64,000 nt of DNA from Cunninghamia lanceolata. Lineage: Eukaryota; Streptophyta; Pinopsida; Cupressales; Cupressaceae. The stretch lies in assembly GCA_027924645.1 (NCBI GenBank), contig BSBN01000047.1, positions 930,001-994,000 of the forward strand, given 5' to 3'. Each line of letters opens with the position of its first letter. Within the stretch, counting starts at the first letter, position 1. Below the pieces are notes generated by a model. That model had not been told where the DNA came from and made no database searches. It was given only the letters and a program-made list of their open reading frames with translations. The position numbers and the translations under genes were made by a program. Positions 10,291-20,877 of this stretch are shown piece after piece.

Positions 10291-10617
10291 CACAGATTTA
10301 AACTGGGGCTCAACACACGGTTGTCCCGCGGCACTTGCACATTTTTGACCCTCACTGCCACACTTAGAAACATTCATAGACACTGAAAACTGTGAACTGA
10401 TATGCATTTTTTATGCATTTGACCCATTTTTTATCAATTTTCAAGGGCCGATGGAGATTTCTGACCCGCCACCATATATTTTGACCCTGAGCATACAAGG
10501 TGAGATGCATTTTTGATAATTGCAGGGACCAAAACATTAGAACTTTTTTGGATTTTTAGGGAAGAGACCTGACTCAAAACCCTAAACATAAATTATTACT
10601 AACAGATGGAAAAGTGT

Positions 10618-10925
10618 GATTTTGAACTGGATAAAATGAAGATAGTCTATAAGTCACTAGAGGCGAAGCTGAATGCAACAAAGGCAATTAGCGATAGCTC
10701 AAAGGCTACTGGGAATAAGCCAAAGGCAATTTGTTGTTGATCAAAGGCGAGGATGTACAACTCAAAGATGATTGTCTGCAACTCAAAGGAGATCTTGGAT
10801 AGCTCAATGGTGAGTGTAAGATATGCACAACCAAATGTGATTTGTTGTTGATCAAAGGTGACTGACTGTAGTTCAAAGGTGAGTGGCTGCTATTCAAAGG
10901 TGATTTTCTGTGACAGTGAATGATG
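10618..10925. repeat. CAAAGGTGA-type short repeats, cluster 1
   Basis: About ten loosely spaced copies of a core CAAA(G/T)G(T/C)GA, every 25-30 bp, joined by sequences such as TTTGTTGTTGAT and CTGACTGTAGTT. They encode a fortuitous SPL/SQSPL pattern on the minus strand. The same core recurs in cluster 2. Absent from the leader of A. Confidence 0.65.
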
Positions 10926-11807
10926 TTTGGCAGTTTTTTCACGATTTTGCTAGCAAGAAAACAAGATAACAGACACACACACAAGACACTCACAAACATG
11001 TACAACCTAGGCTTGGCAAGGACAATATTTGCTAGATTCCCACTACAGATAAATCTGAGCCGCACTTATTTAGAGTAGATAGCTTAGAAGTTTGGTGGCA
11101 CTGGCTCCCCCTTACACGACACACACTTCTCAAGCACATCAAACTTTGAATTCCCAAAGACCTGAAGATCTCAAGAAATTTTCTATCTCTACTTTGAACT
11201 GCGAGAACGTGGGATGGCTTCAGAGGTCCGACCTCCTGCACCAACAAATAGAAGGATTTTAGCCACTACACAAAAGTTTCTAGTGAATATCCGAGGGACC
11301 GACACGTTACGAGCATCCAGCAAGCTACTAAAAGCTCTAACTAGGTCTACTAAGAGTTTTAATATATGCTAGGTACACCTCCTTTTAAACTAGCACCATA
11401 CAGTAAGCACTTATACTGGTTTGGACTTGGCTTTTGCCTTATCCTAATTTATATAGTGAACCTAATAAAAGTACCGCTTGGGGTCACAAATGAGTTCTCC
11501 TTGTGGATGTGTCTCAAGAGCAGGCCCACTCTAAAGATAATAACAAGTTCTCTTACACCCAAGAACCATTTGATAGGCAAGGGGAGAGGATACTTTTGTT
11601 ATTATCTTGGGGTTACAAACATGCACAACAAGCAACCAAAAAAGATAAACAAAGACGGAGCAAACAAGGTTCTTTTTAAGCACCAAATCCAAATGTTCCT
11701 AAATTAGTGAAAAATATGATGAGTCTTTGACCGATCGATCCTACAAATAGATGTGTTAGTAGTTTTGAATCCTCCTTTCTTCGACAGATGATAAGATACT
11801 ACAAAAA

Positions 11808-12225
11808 TAGATGTGAGATGCAAACCAAATGTGATGATAATTTTACCAGCTGCGACTGCCTGCCACTCAAATGCGATTCAAATGTTACTAGATGTGATTG
11901 TGTTCCATTCAAAGGTGGGTCTATGTGATGCAAAGGTGACCAAGGATCGTGCAAATGCGACTGACTATTCACCAAAGGCGCTCGGGTGTCTAAAACCTAG
12001 TAAAAACCCTAATCAACCAAATGCGATTTGATGCAAACCATAGGTGAGTTTCTGTGGACCAAATGCGAGCTTCTACGAATCAAATGCGAGCTTCTACAGA
12101 CCAAAGGCAAGCTTCTATAGACCAAAGGCAAGCTTCTGCAGACCAAAGGCGAGTTTCTTCACCAAATGCAAGTTTTTGTGGACCAAATGCTATTTTCTTA
12201 ATCAAATACACTTTCGTCACGAAAC
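11808..12225. repeat. CAAATGCGAGCTTCTAC-type short repeats, cluster 2
   Basis: Units of 20-24 bp such as ACCAAAGGCAAGCTTCTA and CAAATGCGAGCTTCTAC. They are densest at 12055-12190, where six or more copies lie head to tail, and looser at 11815-12040. They share the CAAA(G/T)GCGA core with cluster 1, so the two clusters probably expanded from one seed in this copy of the element. Confidence 0.7.
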
Positions 12226-12431
12226 CTAGGTAAGTTTATAGTTAAAATTCATGGAAACGAGCTCTTGGACGCAATGGTGAGGTTAGATGTGAGCTAGGAG
12301 ATCACATGCAAAAATTCTCTTGCAAAACTTGACAAACTAGGGTTAGAGAAAATGCAAATTTTTGCAACAAAAACCTACAAAAACTAATGATTAGATCCAA
12401 TAGGGCATGTTCATGTCAGGTTCACTAGAAA

Positions 12432-13244
12432 TGTATATAAAAAATTTAGATGAATGAAAATGATAAAACAATACAATGCATTACCTAATCCAAATGTAAT
12501 ACCTTAGATAGATGCATGCATGATTGATTGGTGTGAGTTATTTGATATGTTGATTGCTCAATTCAGTAGCATAACATTAAGATGAAGATGATAGAAGATA
12601 GATGATAATAGATGAGAAGATTGAAGAATGATTTTGACAGCATAAGGATACTTGAAATGTGTCCAATTGATCAAATGGCTTGTGAGGGGGTTGATTTATA
12701 GGCAAGGATTGGTTTGAATGGATGGTTGAGATTAAAAGGCTAAATGATTGATGTGGACAGCTAGGATTGATTAATTATTCCCACTCTTCAAGGGAGTTGT
12801 AGTCATGTGACAAGTGTACAAAGGAGGATAAGGCTCATGTGTGATCATGTACACAAAAACCTTTATTTAATAAGTTAATGTGTGATTGTGTACACAAAAA
12901 AGGATATTAAATGAAAGTTGTACTACCACACATGATTCAATTGAGAGGTGGACAAGTGTTGGAATGTGGTGAAAGGTGAGGACCTAATTCAAATATTTTA
13001 TTTGAATTAGTTGGGATATGTGAATGGAAATTAATTAAATAAATAGGATTTATTTAATTAATTGGCTAGGTGATTAGGATGGGGTTAGGATTATGATGGG
13101 AAATTAAATAAATAAATAAAATTATTTAATTAATTGGCTAATGGGATAAGATGAATTAGGAGTGGGATTAGGACAAAATGCTACATGATGTCTCTAATAA
13201 TGTTTTTGACTAGGTGTTGCAAGACATGGACAAAATTGGGTACA
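12432..13244 (-). repeat. 5' LTR of gypsy element A2
   Basis: Plus-strand ends TGTATATA and GGGTACA give TG...CA. On the minus strand it aligns with the A LTR at 60899-61962 through the start (TTGTCCATGTCTTGCAACACC apart from small gaps), the AT-rich palindromes near 12985, 13027 and 13105, the TATA-like CCTATAAATCAA (12702-12693) and the end. It is 813 bp against 1064 bp in A, with deletions. The right end falls directly in the RT of copia element H; the probable 5-bp target is TTAAG (13245-13249), and its partner lies outside the window. Confidence 0.82.
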
Positions 13245-14195
13245 TTAAGGAAGAGGGAGACAAGATTTTGATAGTTGTTGTATATGTTGATGACATCATC
13301 TTTGGTGGAGATGATAGTGTGTGTAAGAGGTTTGCATAAGATATGCAGAAAGAGTTTGAGATGTCTATGATTGGTGAGATGTATTTCTTCCTTGGGCTTC
13401 AAATTGTTTAGCTAGATGATGGTATCTTTGTTTCTTGGGATAAGTATGTTAGAGAGATGTTGAAGAAAATTGGTATGGGGGATTCCAAACTGGTAAGTAC
13501 TCTTGTGGTTACTAGTTGTCACTTGAGCAAGGTTGATGAGTCACTTGAGGTAGATTAGACTCTTTACAGATCCATGATTGGAGGATTATTGTACTTGACT
13601 ACTTCTAGATCTTATAGTATGCATGCAGTATGTGCGATAGCCAAATATCAAGCTAATCCTAAGCAAACTCATGAGAACGAAGTAAAAAGAATATTTAGAT
13701 ATTTGAAGGGCACTCATGATTATGGATTATGGTATCCAAGAGGTAATGATTTTGATTTGAGTGCTTCACTGATGTTGATTGGGTTGGTTGTGTTGATGAT
13801 AGAAGAAGTACAAGTGGTGGTGCATTTTTTTAGGAAGCAGATTGGTTTCATGGCATAGTAAGAAACAAGACTTAATTTCTTTATCAACTGCAGAGGCAGA
13901 GTATATTGCTACAACATCTTGTTGTACACAAGTGTTGTGGATGAAGCAAACATTGAAGGATATCAAGGTACAATATGATGAGCCTATTCGTATTTTGTCT
14001 GATAATACTAGTGCTATCAATATTTCAAAGAATCTAATGATGCATTCTAGAACCAAGCATATATCAATCAGGTATCACTTTTTGAGAGACAAGGTTGCAG
14101 ATAAAGAAGTGAAGTTGGAATATGTTCCAACAAAGGATCAGATTGCAGATATTTTCACAAAGGCTCTTGCAAAGGATACCTTTGAGTATCTCTAG
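13245..14195 (+). pseudogene. copia element H: RT C-terminus and RNase H, broken
   Basis: Begins in the middle of the reverse transcriptase at KEEGDKILIVVVYVDDIIFG, which contains the catalytic YVDD, and continues with KEFEMSMIGEMYFFLGLQI. The connection region then shows YRSMIGGLLYLTTSR and NEVKRIFRYLKGT. After a frameshift near 13775 come the RNase H blocks SLSTAEAEYIATTSC, DNTSAINISKN, SRTKHISIRYHFLRD and TKDQIADIFTKAL. Three in-frame stops precede the frameshift. The N-terminal part of the polyprotein lies beyond the A2 insertion and outside the window. The sequence style (SKKQDLISLSTAEAEY) is that of plant copia elements. Confidence 0.9.
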
Positions 14196-14517
14196 TAGAA
14201 GTTAGGGGTAATTTCCCCTCCTTGCTAGATGCATAGTTGGTGCATCTATCCAGGGGAGTAATTCATGATACATCTTTTTCTTGGATTGATGATGGCTACC
14301 TCTCAGGGGGAGTAGGTAGTGGTTGTTGCTAACATGGGGAGCCTATTGATTACTTCAAGAAAGAGTGTATGTACATCAAAGAGGGAGAAGGTTGAGAAGG
14401 AGAAAATATGCACCTAAAGGGGAGAAGTAGTTGCCCTTGAGAAAGCATGTGTTGCCATCAATGCCAAAGGGGGGGAATGAGAAAGCGTGTGTTGCCATCA
14501 ATGCCAAAGGGAGAGAT
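14196..14517 (+). other. copia H 3' untranslated region and polypurine tract
   Basis: Contains a 39-bp direct duplication: GAAAGC(A/G)TGTGTTGCCATC followed by AATGCCAAAGG occurs at about 14442 and 14480. The second copy ends in the polypurine tract AAAGGGAGAGAT (14506-14517) just before the LTR. A tract of this form is typical of copia elements. Confidence 0.65.
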
Positions 14518-16507
14518 TGTTGCACTTATGTTGCCTAAGGTTGTCATTGGTGTGGTTGTCATTGATGTCAACACTCTATTTGGGTTGTCATTGATGCTTA
14601 TATTGATGATATACTATGATGGAGTGCTAACAGTGATGTTGCTGATGTTCATGGTTGGATGTCATGCCTTGTTTAATGTCAATTAAGGTTATATTGAGTA
14701 TGTTTTTTTTTCAGTAGAGATGATATCATGATGATATATTAAGATGGATATTAGAAGCATTAAGATGAGGATTAGTAGTAATGCTGATATTGAGATGTTA
14801 CTGATGGCCTATAGCATGTTGTATGCTCTGTCTTGTTGATCCTAAGGAAGTATGTGTTGTTACAAGAAGACTCTAGTCTCTGGATGTTGGTGAAGGTTTT
14901 TGCTACAGGAAGTTGTCTTGAAGACTATTTGGGAGAATGCTTCGCATTCCTCCACATTCCTCCGCATTTGAAGATATGGTCATGCGGTCCAGAAGTTAAG
15001 TTTAATGGGTTGTGAAGGTGCTTCATTCAAAGTTTTACATCATTTGTTCCTCTATAAAGAAAGTTTTAAGTGACAAAGTGCAGGACTGTATTGTCTGGTG
15101 GCTAGTTTTAGTGTATGTTGGCTTGCGCCAACTTATTGCTACATGAAATCGTGAATTGACTAATGGAGAATGATCCTGATGATCTTGTGATGTTTCTTGT
15201 TGCTCTTTAAGGTGTTTTCTGGTTTCTCTTGAATAGGCTGGTCCAGAATGGAGGTGTTGTTGGGTTATGCCTTTGCCTGGCCAACTAAGGTATGTTGGAG
15301 GTGTGTGCGACAAAGTTGTTGTGCATAGTTCAAGGAGTGTTTGGAGATGTTGTATGGGTCATGCCGACTCATCTAGGAGAAGCACAAGTAATGTTTAATC
15401 TTTCATGAGTACCACCAAGTTGTAACGACTGATGTGCTATAAGCTTCATGTTTTCTTGCTTAAGGGTGATCTAATTGAACTGTGTGAAGCGTGCGGATAT
15501 TATTCTATGAAGGATGATGATGTGAAGGATGTTTAGGACCATGTTAAGCATGTGTTGGAATCTGCAAGGTACGCTCCTCTTCCTGGTGTTGTGTGTAGTT
15601 CATTTTAGGGCCTGCCCTCAACATGTTTCATGTTGTTTAATCCTCGACCGACTTGTAATTGTAATATTCTTGTTGTCTCTGGCTAACTTGTAATGTAATC
15701 AATGTAATATCATGTATGTATTGTAAACCTAGTTGATCTAGGTGGGGTATGATTGTGAATGTAAGTGCAAGGAGAAATATATGGATGTGTAATGCATTAT
15801 GATGTGTAACTGAAACAAAAAGAGAAGAAGTGATATATCCTATCTAGATTCATCTTGGAGATATTTTTGTAACAAAAGGGAAGTGAAGAGCGTGCCTAAC
15901 TGATTGCTGGAGGTAGTGAGCCAAAGGCAAAATTTCTTGAAAGATGAAAGTAGTGATTTAGTAAGATGTATAGAAGACATTTGAAGAAGTGGTAGAAGTT
16001 GTCAAAGCATAAGAATAATCAGGAAAAGAGAAGTGAAAAGGTAGAATTGTAATCATCAAAAGGAGTGAGCTTTATTGTCAGTTTCAGACAGTAGAAGAAC
16101 TGTCATGCTGTAATCTTTTCTAAGGTTCTTCTTAGTTCAGAGAGTAGTAGATTCCTTGGGTTGAAGCCTTGAAACAAAGTCTACATGGAGTTATAGCTTC
16201 CTTGGGAGTGACCCTAAAACTTTTTTTTAGGGAGCAGTAGCTTCCTTGGGTTGTAGCCCTAAAACAAAGTTGTAATTGTGATTCTTTTGTGAGGCTAGAT
16301 TATGATAGTAGCTCCTAGCAGCTTTTCTCACTGTGGATTTTTCCCTTTGGGGTTTTCCACATACAGTTAGTGTTATGTGGTGTTGTGCATTGTGTTGATC
16401 TTTTATGTTTCTGTTAATACTGTAAAGTTTAAGTTTAAATTTGCTCTGAAGGGTTTGAGATTTGTTTGATACTGATTCACCCCCCTCTTAGTATCTGAGT
16501 GTGTTCA
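14518..16507 (+). repeat. 3' LTR of copia element H
   Basis: Starts TGTTGCACTTATG after the polypurine tract and ends near GTGTGTTCA, about 1990 bp. The last 400 bp, with blocks such as AACAAAGT..., TTCCTTGGG and CTGATTCACCCCCCTCTTAG, matches in reverse complement the LTR piece at 54051-54350. That homology supports the right end. The ORFs inside are short and unrelated to known domains. Confidence 0.75.
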
Positions 16508-17844
16508 AAAGCTTTTACTTACACTATAGAATATGAGACTTATGAGGCTCTGTCTTCTTCTAAAGAGATGGACTCTCTCTATGGTTGTGGATTTCAAATC
16601 CTTTACAAAAATTACAACTACATAGGAAATGATTGTGGTGTAAAATAACAAGGAATCAAGGTCTCCTTATAAGACACTGTTGCACATAGCTCTTTGGCTG
16701 GTATTTGATACCATCCTTTGAAGCCCAACAAATCCTACTATCCTCCTACTATTAATGTTAATACAATACCAATAAGTCCAAGAATAAATATGATATATCC
16801 TGAGATGATAGACATGGCTTGTCCACCAAGAAATATCCCATCGAATTAGGTAAGAATTTCTCCCTCATTTTGCCACACTCAATGTAGCACCTATTCTAGT
16901 TGCTCTCAAGGGTGGCCTCCTAAATATATTTATGTGTATGTGTTGTGTTGCATTCTCCCGTATTGTGTTAAATGTTTTTTAGGTCTCCTTTGATGAGTCT
17001 TGATACTCTTGTAAGGTTAAGGTTACAAGGAGACTGCCTCCGTTGTGATACTTCTTCTATTTGTTTCTATATTCTTCTATTCTCCTCTATCTTATTGCAA
17101 TTGTTGTGTGTGGTGCCTTGGGGGCATAACAATATGGAAGTTGTCTTGGGGGCATATTCCCACATTGTAAACCTAAGTCACTTTCATCTCCTCTCTCATT
17201 TTTCATGTTTTCATTCTTCCATGGCTCTACTAGTCGGTGGATGACTATAACAAATAAATACTGATAAGGACCATGCGTCCCTACAACAAGAATAAAATGG
17301 ACCTAGTCCATATATGAAGATGGGGTTAATTTGAGACCGATGCTTGAATAGTAGAATCACTTTGTGTTGTGATGTGACCATGTGTAGTATTGCGAGATTC
17401 TTGTAACAAACCTTTGTAATACTCTAAATCCACTTCTAGGCACTTTGGAATGTTTTTGTATCTCACCTTGTAGCTACACTTAGTTCTAAGATACCTATAG
17501 TTTAACCTAACGGCTATACCTACTTCTGAACCTGCAAGTATAGCCTTGGTTTATTAACTGTTATGATTTCTGTATAAGTTGCATGAGATGATTTTCTAAC
17601 TGAAGTTTATTAATTGTTACCATATAATACTAATGTGTTTTTATTGTGATTGTTGGGAACAATTGGTGATCATAAGCACATGTCACTTTGGGGCATGGGC
17701 TTTGCAAAAGCTCTTCTTTCCTCACATGTTTATAACCTTACCTTAAACATGATTGGTACCGGCAAGCGGGATCAACCACAGTAAGGTGGGGGCATATACT
17801 GTAGTAAATCCTTGGATATTTTAGACTATGATAAAGCAAGTTTG

Positions 17845-18035
17845 TGTATACTTCCTTTTCATTGTAAGACATCTTTGTGATGCAAGTGGGGTTGTATACT
17901 TTGTTTTGTGTGTTGTGTATGCTTCCTTTTCCCTATAAGGCATCTCCATGATGCAGGTGGGGTTGTATATTTTGTGCACATGCTTCCTTGTCATGATAAG
18001 GCACCTCCGTGATGTAGGTGGGATTGTATTTTTTT
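17845..18035 (+). repeat. three units of a 65-75 bp repeat in E
   Basis: Units share a ATGCTTCCTT, ATAAGGCATCTCC, (A/G)TGATGCAGGTGGG and TTGTAT order, at about 17850, 17925 and 17985. A shorter related piece with GAAGGTGGGATTGTAT follows at 18050. Function unknown. Confidence 0.6.
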
Positions 18036-18189
18036 GAAAGCCCTTCTGTGGAAGGTGGGATTGTATTCCCTTGATTGGTTGCACATCCTTTTAAAATTCC
18101 TCTATAGAGGCGGAGTTGGATCTTGAGCTATTCACCTTTAAGCATGTCTTTGGCAATTGTGGAAGCATAGCTCAACCATCAGGTGTGTT

Positions 18190-18488
18190 TGGCATGTCTT
18201 AGATGGTGGCATGTAGCGATGAGCTCCCCCCATCGCCTATAATTTATGTGTTTTAGACATATAGTATGTTGACAACATACTCTACGACGCTCATGTAATC
18301 CATGTGTTTTTCTTGTGTCTTCCTTGCATATCTTGTGTGTTTTAGTGGTAGCACGTAGTGATGACCTCCCTCCATGCCATGTGTTTTGTGTGTTTTCTTG
18401 CAATACGTAGCTATGATCTCCCTCCACACTATGTGTTCTATGTGCTTTTGATGGAGGCGAGTAGCGATGAGCTCCCCCCATCACCTAG
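18190..18488 (+). repeat. GTAGCGATGAGCTCCCCCCAT repeats in E
   Basis: Four units of about 70-100 bp share a GTAGCGATGAGCTCCCCCC or GTAGTGATGACCTCCCTCC core followed by a TGTGTTTT(A/G) stretch, at about 18210, 18352, 18405 and 18458. The first and last units are the most alike. Chance minus-strand ORFs arise from them. Confidence 0.6.
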
Positions 18489-19814
18489 TTAGGGTTATAT
18501 AAGTGTTTAATCATGTCCTCTCTTTGTGTATGCTTTGTGTACTTTGTGACTACATTCATGCCTTCTCCATGTATTGTGTGCCTTTTACTATCTTCTTCAT
18601 GTATTGCGTGCTTGTTTATTGTATTCTTTGTGTTCTACATGACTATCAAGTGTTTTCCTATGTTTGCCTAAACTTGGGGGCTAGAAATGGTTATCCAAAC
18701 TTAGGGTGTGTTTTCACTCTAGTGTTTGATGTGCTTTGACCATACTTTAATGCATGTATTGATCGTAAGATCATACACACATTAAAGTGGGGGCTAAATG
18801 TTATGGAGTAAAAAGTGGACACATATCTTTTTACCTCCTTGTTTAGCTCTCAGGTCCCCATGATTACATTATATATTCTAATTATTCATCCTGATGCAAA
18901 ATTACCTAAAACCAATGTAAATTGGGAATAAGGGGCCCATATTTTATCTTACCCCAGACCAAACAAGAGCCTCAAGACTTGGTTGCCTACGCCCAAGTCT
19001 TCCCTAATTGGTCAGGGCAAATTTAATTACATGTTGGCTTGGGACCTTTTTCTCCTTGTCGGCTCTTTTGGTTTAATTTCACGAATGTTAGCAGGAAAGC
19101 ATATATAAGTGTGTTTTTGAATTCATTATGAACCTAGATAGAGATAGCCAACTTGAAGAATTTGGAGTAAAGATCATTCAAAGCATTCATTGTGATTCTA
19201 GAGAAGATTTTTATTGTCATTATGTGTGTTGTTGAAGGTTTGAAGTTATCATCTATATCTCCTTATGAGTTGAAGAGCCTTCATCCTCCTAAGGGTTTCA
19301 TTACATAGGTGATATCATTGTGATTTATCATCATTTGATTCATCATATTAATTTTGTGTTTAGCCTCTGCCCTACAAGGGTACACTCTCTTTATCTATCA
19401 ACAATGTTGGGAAGCTTGAATGCTATCCCAGGATTTGACTGAGGCAAGTCCTTAAACAACATAACCCCCAAACCCCTTCTCTTCTTCTTGTGTGTAGGTT
19501 ACAGGTGTGAGATCTGAGAAATATGAAGGTATAGGAAGATTGAGAAAGGATCTGTTGGTGCCTGCAAAATCCATCATGTTTTAAGTATTTAGCATGTAGG
19601 CACCATCCTATAAAATTTAAGACAAAGTCATAAGGTTGGAAACCCTTCAGTGTTTTCAGCATCATTATGATATTTTTAGGGAGGGGGTCATCGTCATCAT
19701 CATCATGTTTCCAGTCGTCCCCCTGATGTTTCTTGCATGGGTCATTTCTCGTCATGACTAGATATCCTGTGGGGGCTTCATGTTTTTGCCAGCCTGACAT
19801 CCTGCCTAGAGGTG

Positions 19815-20600
19815 ATATTTTAACATCGAGTGATCTTAGTTCAAGATCATCCTGATGTTGGTGTTGAGAATTTGCTAAGTATGACCCGATGTCCCAAGGT
19901 CATCATATTTGAACATCGGGTGATCTTCGTTAAGATCACCTCGATGTTAGTTTATCACCTTATGTTTTAACTTCCCCGATGTTGCTGATGTCATGATCTT
20001 GTAGTGGTGATATTTTCTTATCAGCAGCATGATTTTCAATTGTCAGGGTGATATTCTGAATATCGGGTTACTTATGAATATCACCCTAGTCCTGAATGTG
20101 ACGATGACGTCATCAGGATTTTCATTGTCGGGGTGATATGTCTTTTAGCTTCATCATTTTCTAAGGACAGGGTGATATTTCTAAATATCAGGTATGTTCT
20201 AACATCACCCCGATGTTTCATGGAGCTATAGTGCTACCCGATATTCTTGCGGGGGGTGATATTTCATACATCTGGTGATCTTCCAAATATCACCTTGCCC
20301 CAATATGATGATGATGTCACCCTGATCTTTCGAAGGGGTCATTTTCTAAGTTGTTCAATCCGACCTGATATTTTTTGAGTTGAAGAGGTCAACATCATCA
20401 TCCAGTCTATAGTGCAGCATGATTTTTGTGCATCAGGATGATATTTTGAAATATCCGGTTATCTTCCGAATATCATCCTGATGCCGATATGGTGGTGACA
20501 TCATCAAGGTCCGGGGGGTCATATTTTAACATCAGTCATTTTATGGAGATCCCCCGATGTTGCGAATATGACGACGACATCATCCGGATATGAGAAGGTG
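19815..20600. repeat. U3 array of GATATT/AATATC palindromes in G
   Basis: About eight or nine dyads spaced 75-110 bp. Clear ones are 19822-19859 (arms AACATCGAGTGATCTT and AAGATCATCCTGATGTT), 19912-19948 (AACATCGGGTGATCTT and AAGATCACCTCGATGTT), 20045-20087 (AGGGTGATATTC and GAATATCACCCT, perfect, 19-bp loop) and 20431-20483 (CATCAGGATGATATT and AATATCATCCTGATG, perfect). A perfect GATGACGTCATC lies near 20105. Arm sequences change from unit to unit, yet the partners still match. Confidence 0.8.
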
Positions 20601-20869
20601 TGCAAGGCACGCAACTGCTGCATCCCGAGGTTGTGAATGGGTATGCCATTAATGGTGAAACTACACAGAGGCATGGGTCAAAAGGACATGCCAGCTACCT
20701 GATTTAGATAGAAAGTCTCCATCTGGCGATACAGATCCCGATCTTGCTTGTTCCTATCCTCCTGTATGCGCGGCTGCATTGAATGCTTCCGGCGCCCTCT
20801 GGAGATGCACTGCATCTGGTGATGACTTGGGGATCACGATGTAATTAATGAAGGAGTACATCCTCTTGC

Positions 20870-20877
20870 CTTATAAG
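20870..20877 (+). promoter_or_regulatory. TATA box of LTR G
   Basis: CTTATAAG between the palindrome array and the R-like segment, at the same relative position as the TATA box of element C. Confidence 0.55.

Larger units (their letters stand above)
2315..10604 (-). mobile_element. complete gag-only LTR retrotransposon C
   Basis: Two direct LTRs of equal length (2772 bp each) enclose 2746 bp of internal sequence, and the element is flanked by a 5-bp target duplication GATGG (2310-2314 and 10605-10609). Gag and the primer site both read on the minus strand, so 7833-10604 is the 5' LTR. The interior codes only for gag and an acidic tail. There is no protease, integrase or reverse transcriptase, so the element must have relied on enzymes from another element. 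The primer-site type TGGCGACTCCGCTGGGG is, from memory, like that of the Ogre/Tat gypsy elements; that affiliation is an inference. The LTRs differ mainly by C/T and G/A changes, as expected from decay of methylated cytosine. Confidence 0.9.
7833..10604 (-). repeat. 5' LTR of element C
   Basis: Same structure as 2315-5086 and the same length. The plus-strand left end is TATTGG rather than TGTTGG, a single change in the terminal dinucleotide. Transcription should start on the minus strand downstream of the TATA at 8782-8771, leaving about 0.9 kb of R-U5 before the primer site. Confidence 0.92.
10605..12431 (-). other. untranslated leader of gypsy element A2
   Basis: This is the continuation of A2 after the C insertion. 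11275-11400 is clearly homologous, in reverse complement, to 63150-63280 in the leader of element A (shared GAGCATCCAGCAAGC and TACACCTCCTTT blocks). 12340-12431 matches the region next to the A primer site (shared GCAAATTTTT and GGGCATG), but the primer site itself is scrambled. Two clusters of short repeats lie inside. The long minus ORFs are products of those repeats. About 1.8 kb here plus 73 bp left of C gives a leader slightly longer than the 1.67 kb of A. Confidence 0.7.
16508..18798 (+). mobile_element. internal 3' region of gypsy-type element E
   Basis: No intact gene. The order of blocks parallels the tail of element D. 16980-17100 (TTTGATGAGTCTTGATACTC, then CTTCTATTTGTTTC) corresponds to 27250-27340, and GTCGGTGGATGACTA (17232) corresponds to CTGGTGGATGATGCC (27484). 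It ends in AAAGTGGGGGCTAAA, a polypurine tract directly before the LTR at 18799. The 5' part of E must lie to the left, beyond the H insertion and outside the window. The sequence is largely non-coding, with two groups of tandem repeats described separately. Confidence 0.65.

Noticed and set aside
10706..11065. 119-codon ORF with a repeating SPL motif
   Set aside because: Direct translation of the short DNA repeats in the A2 leader, and not conserved in element A.
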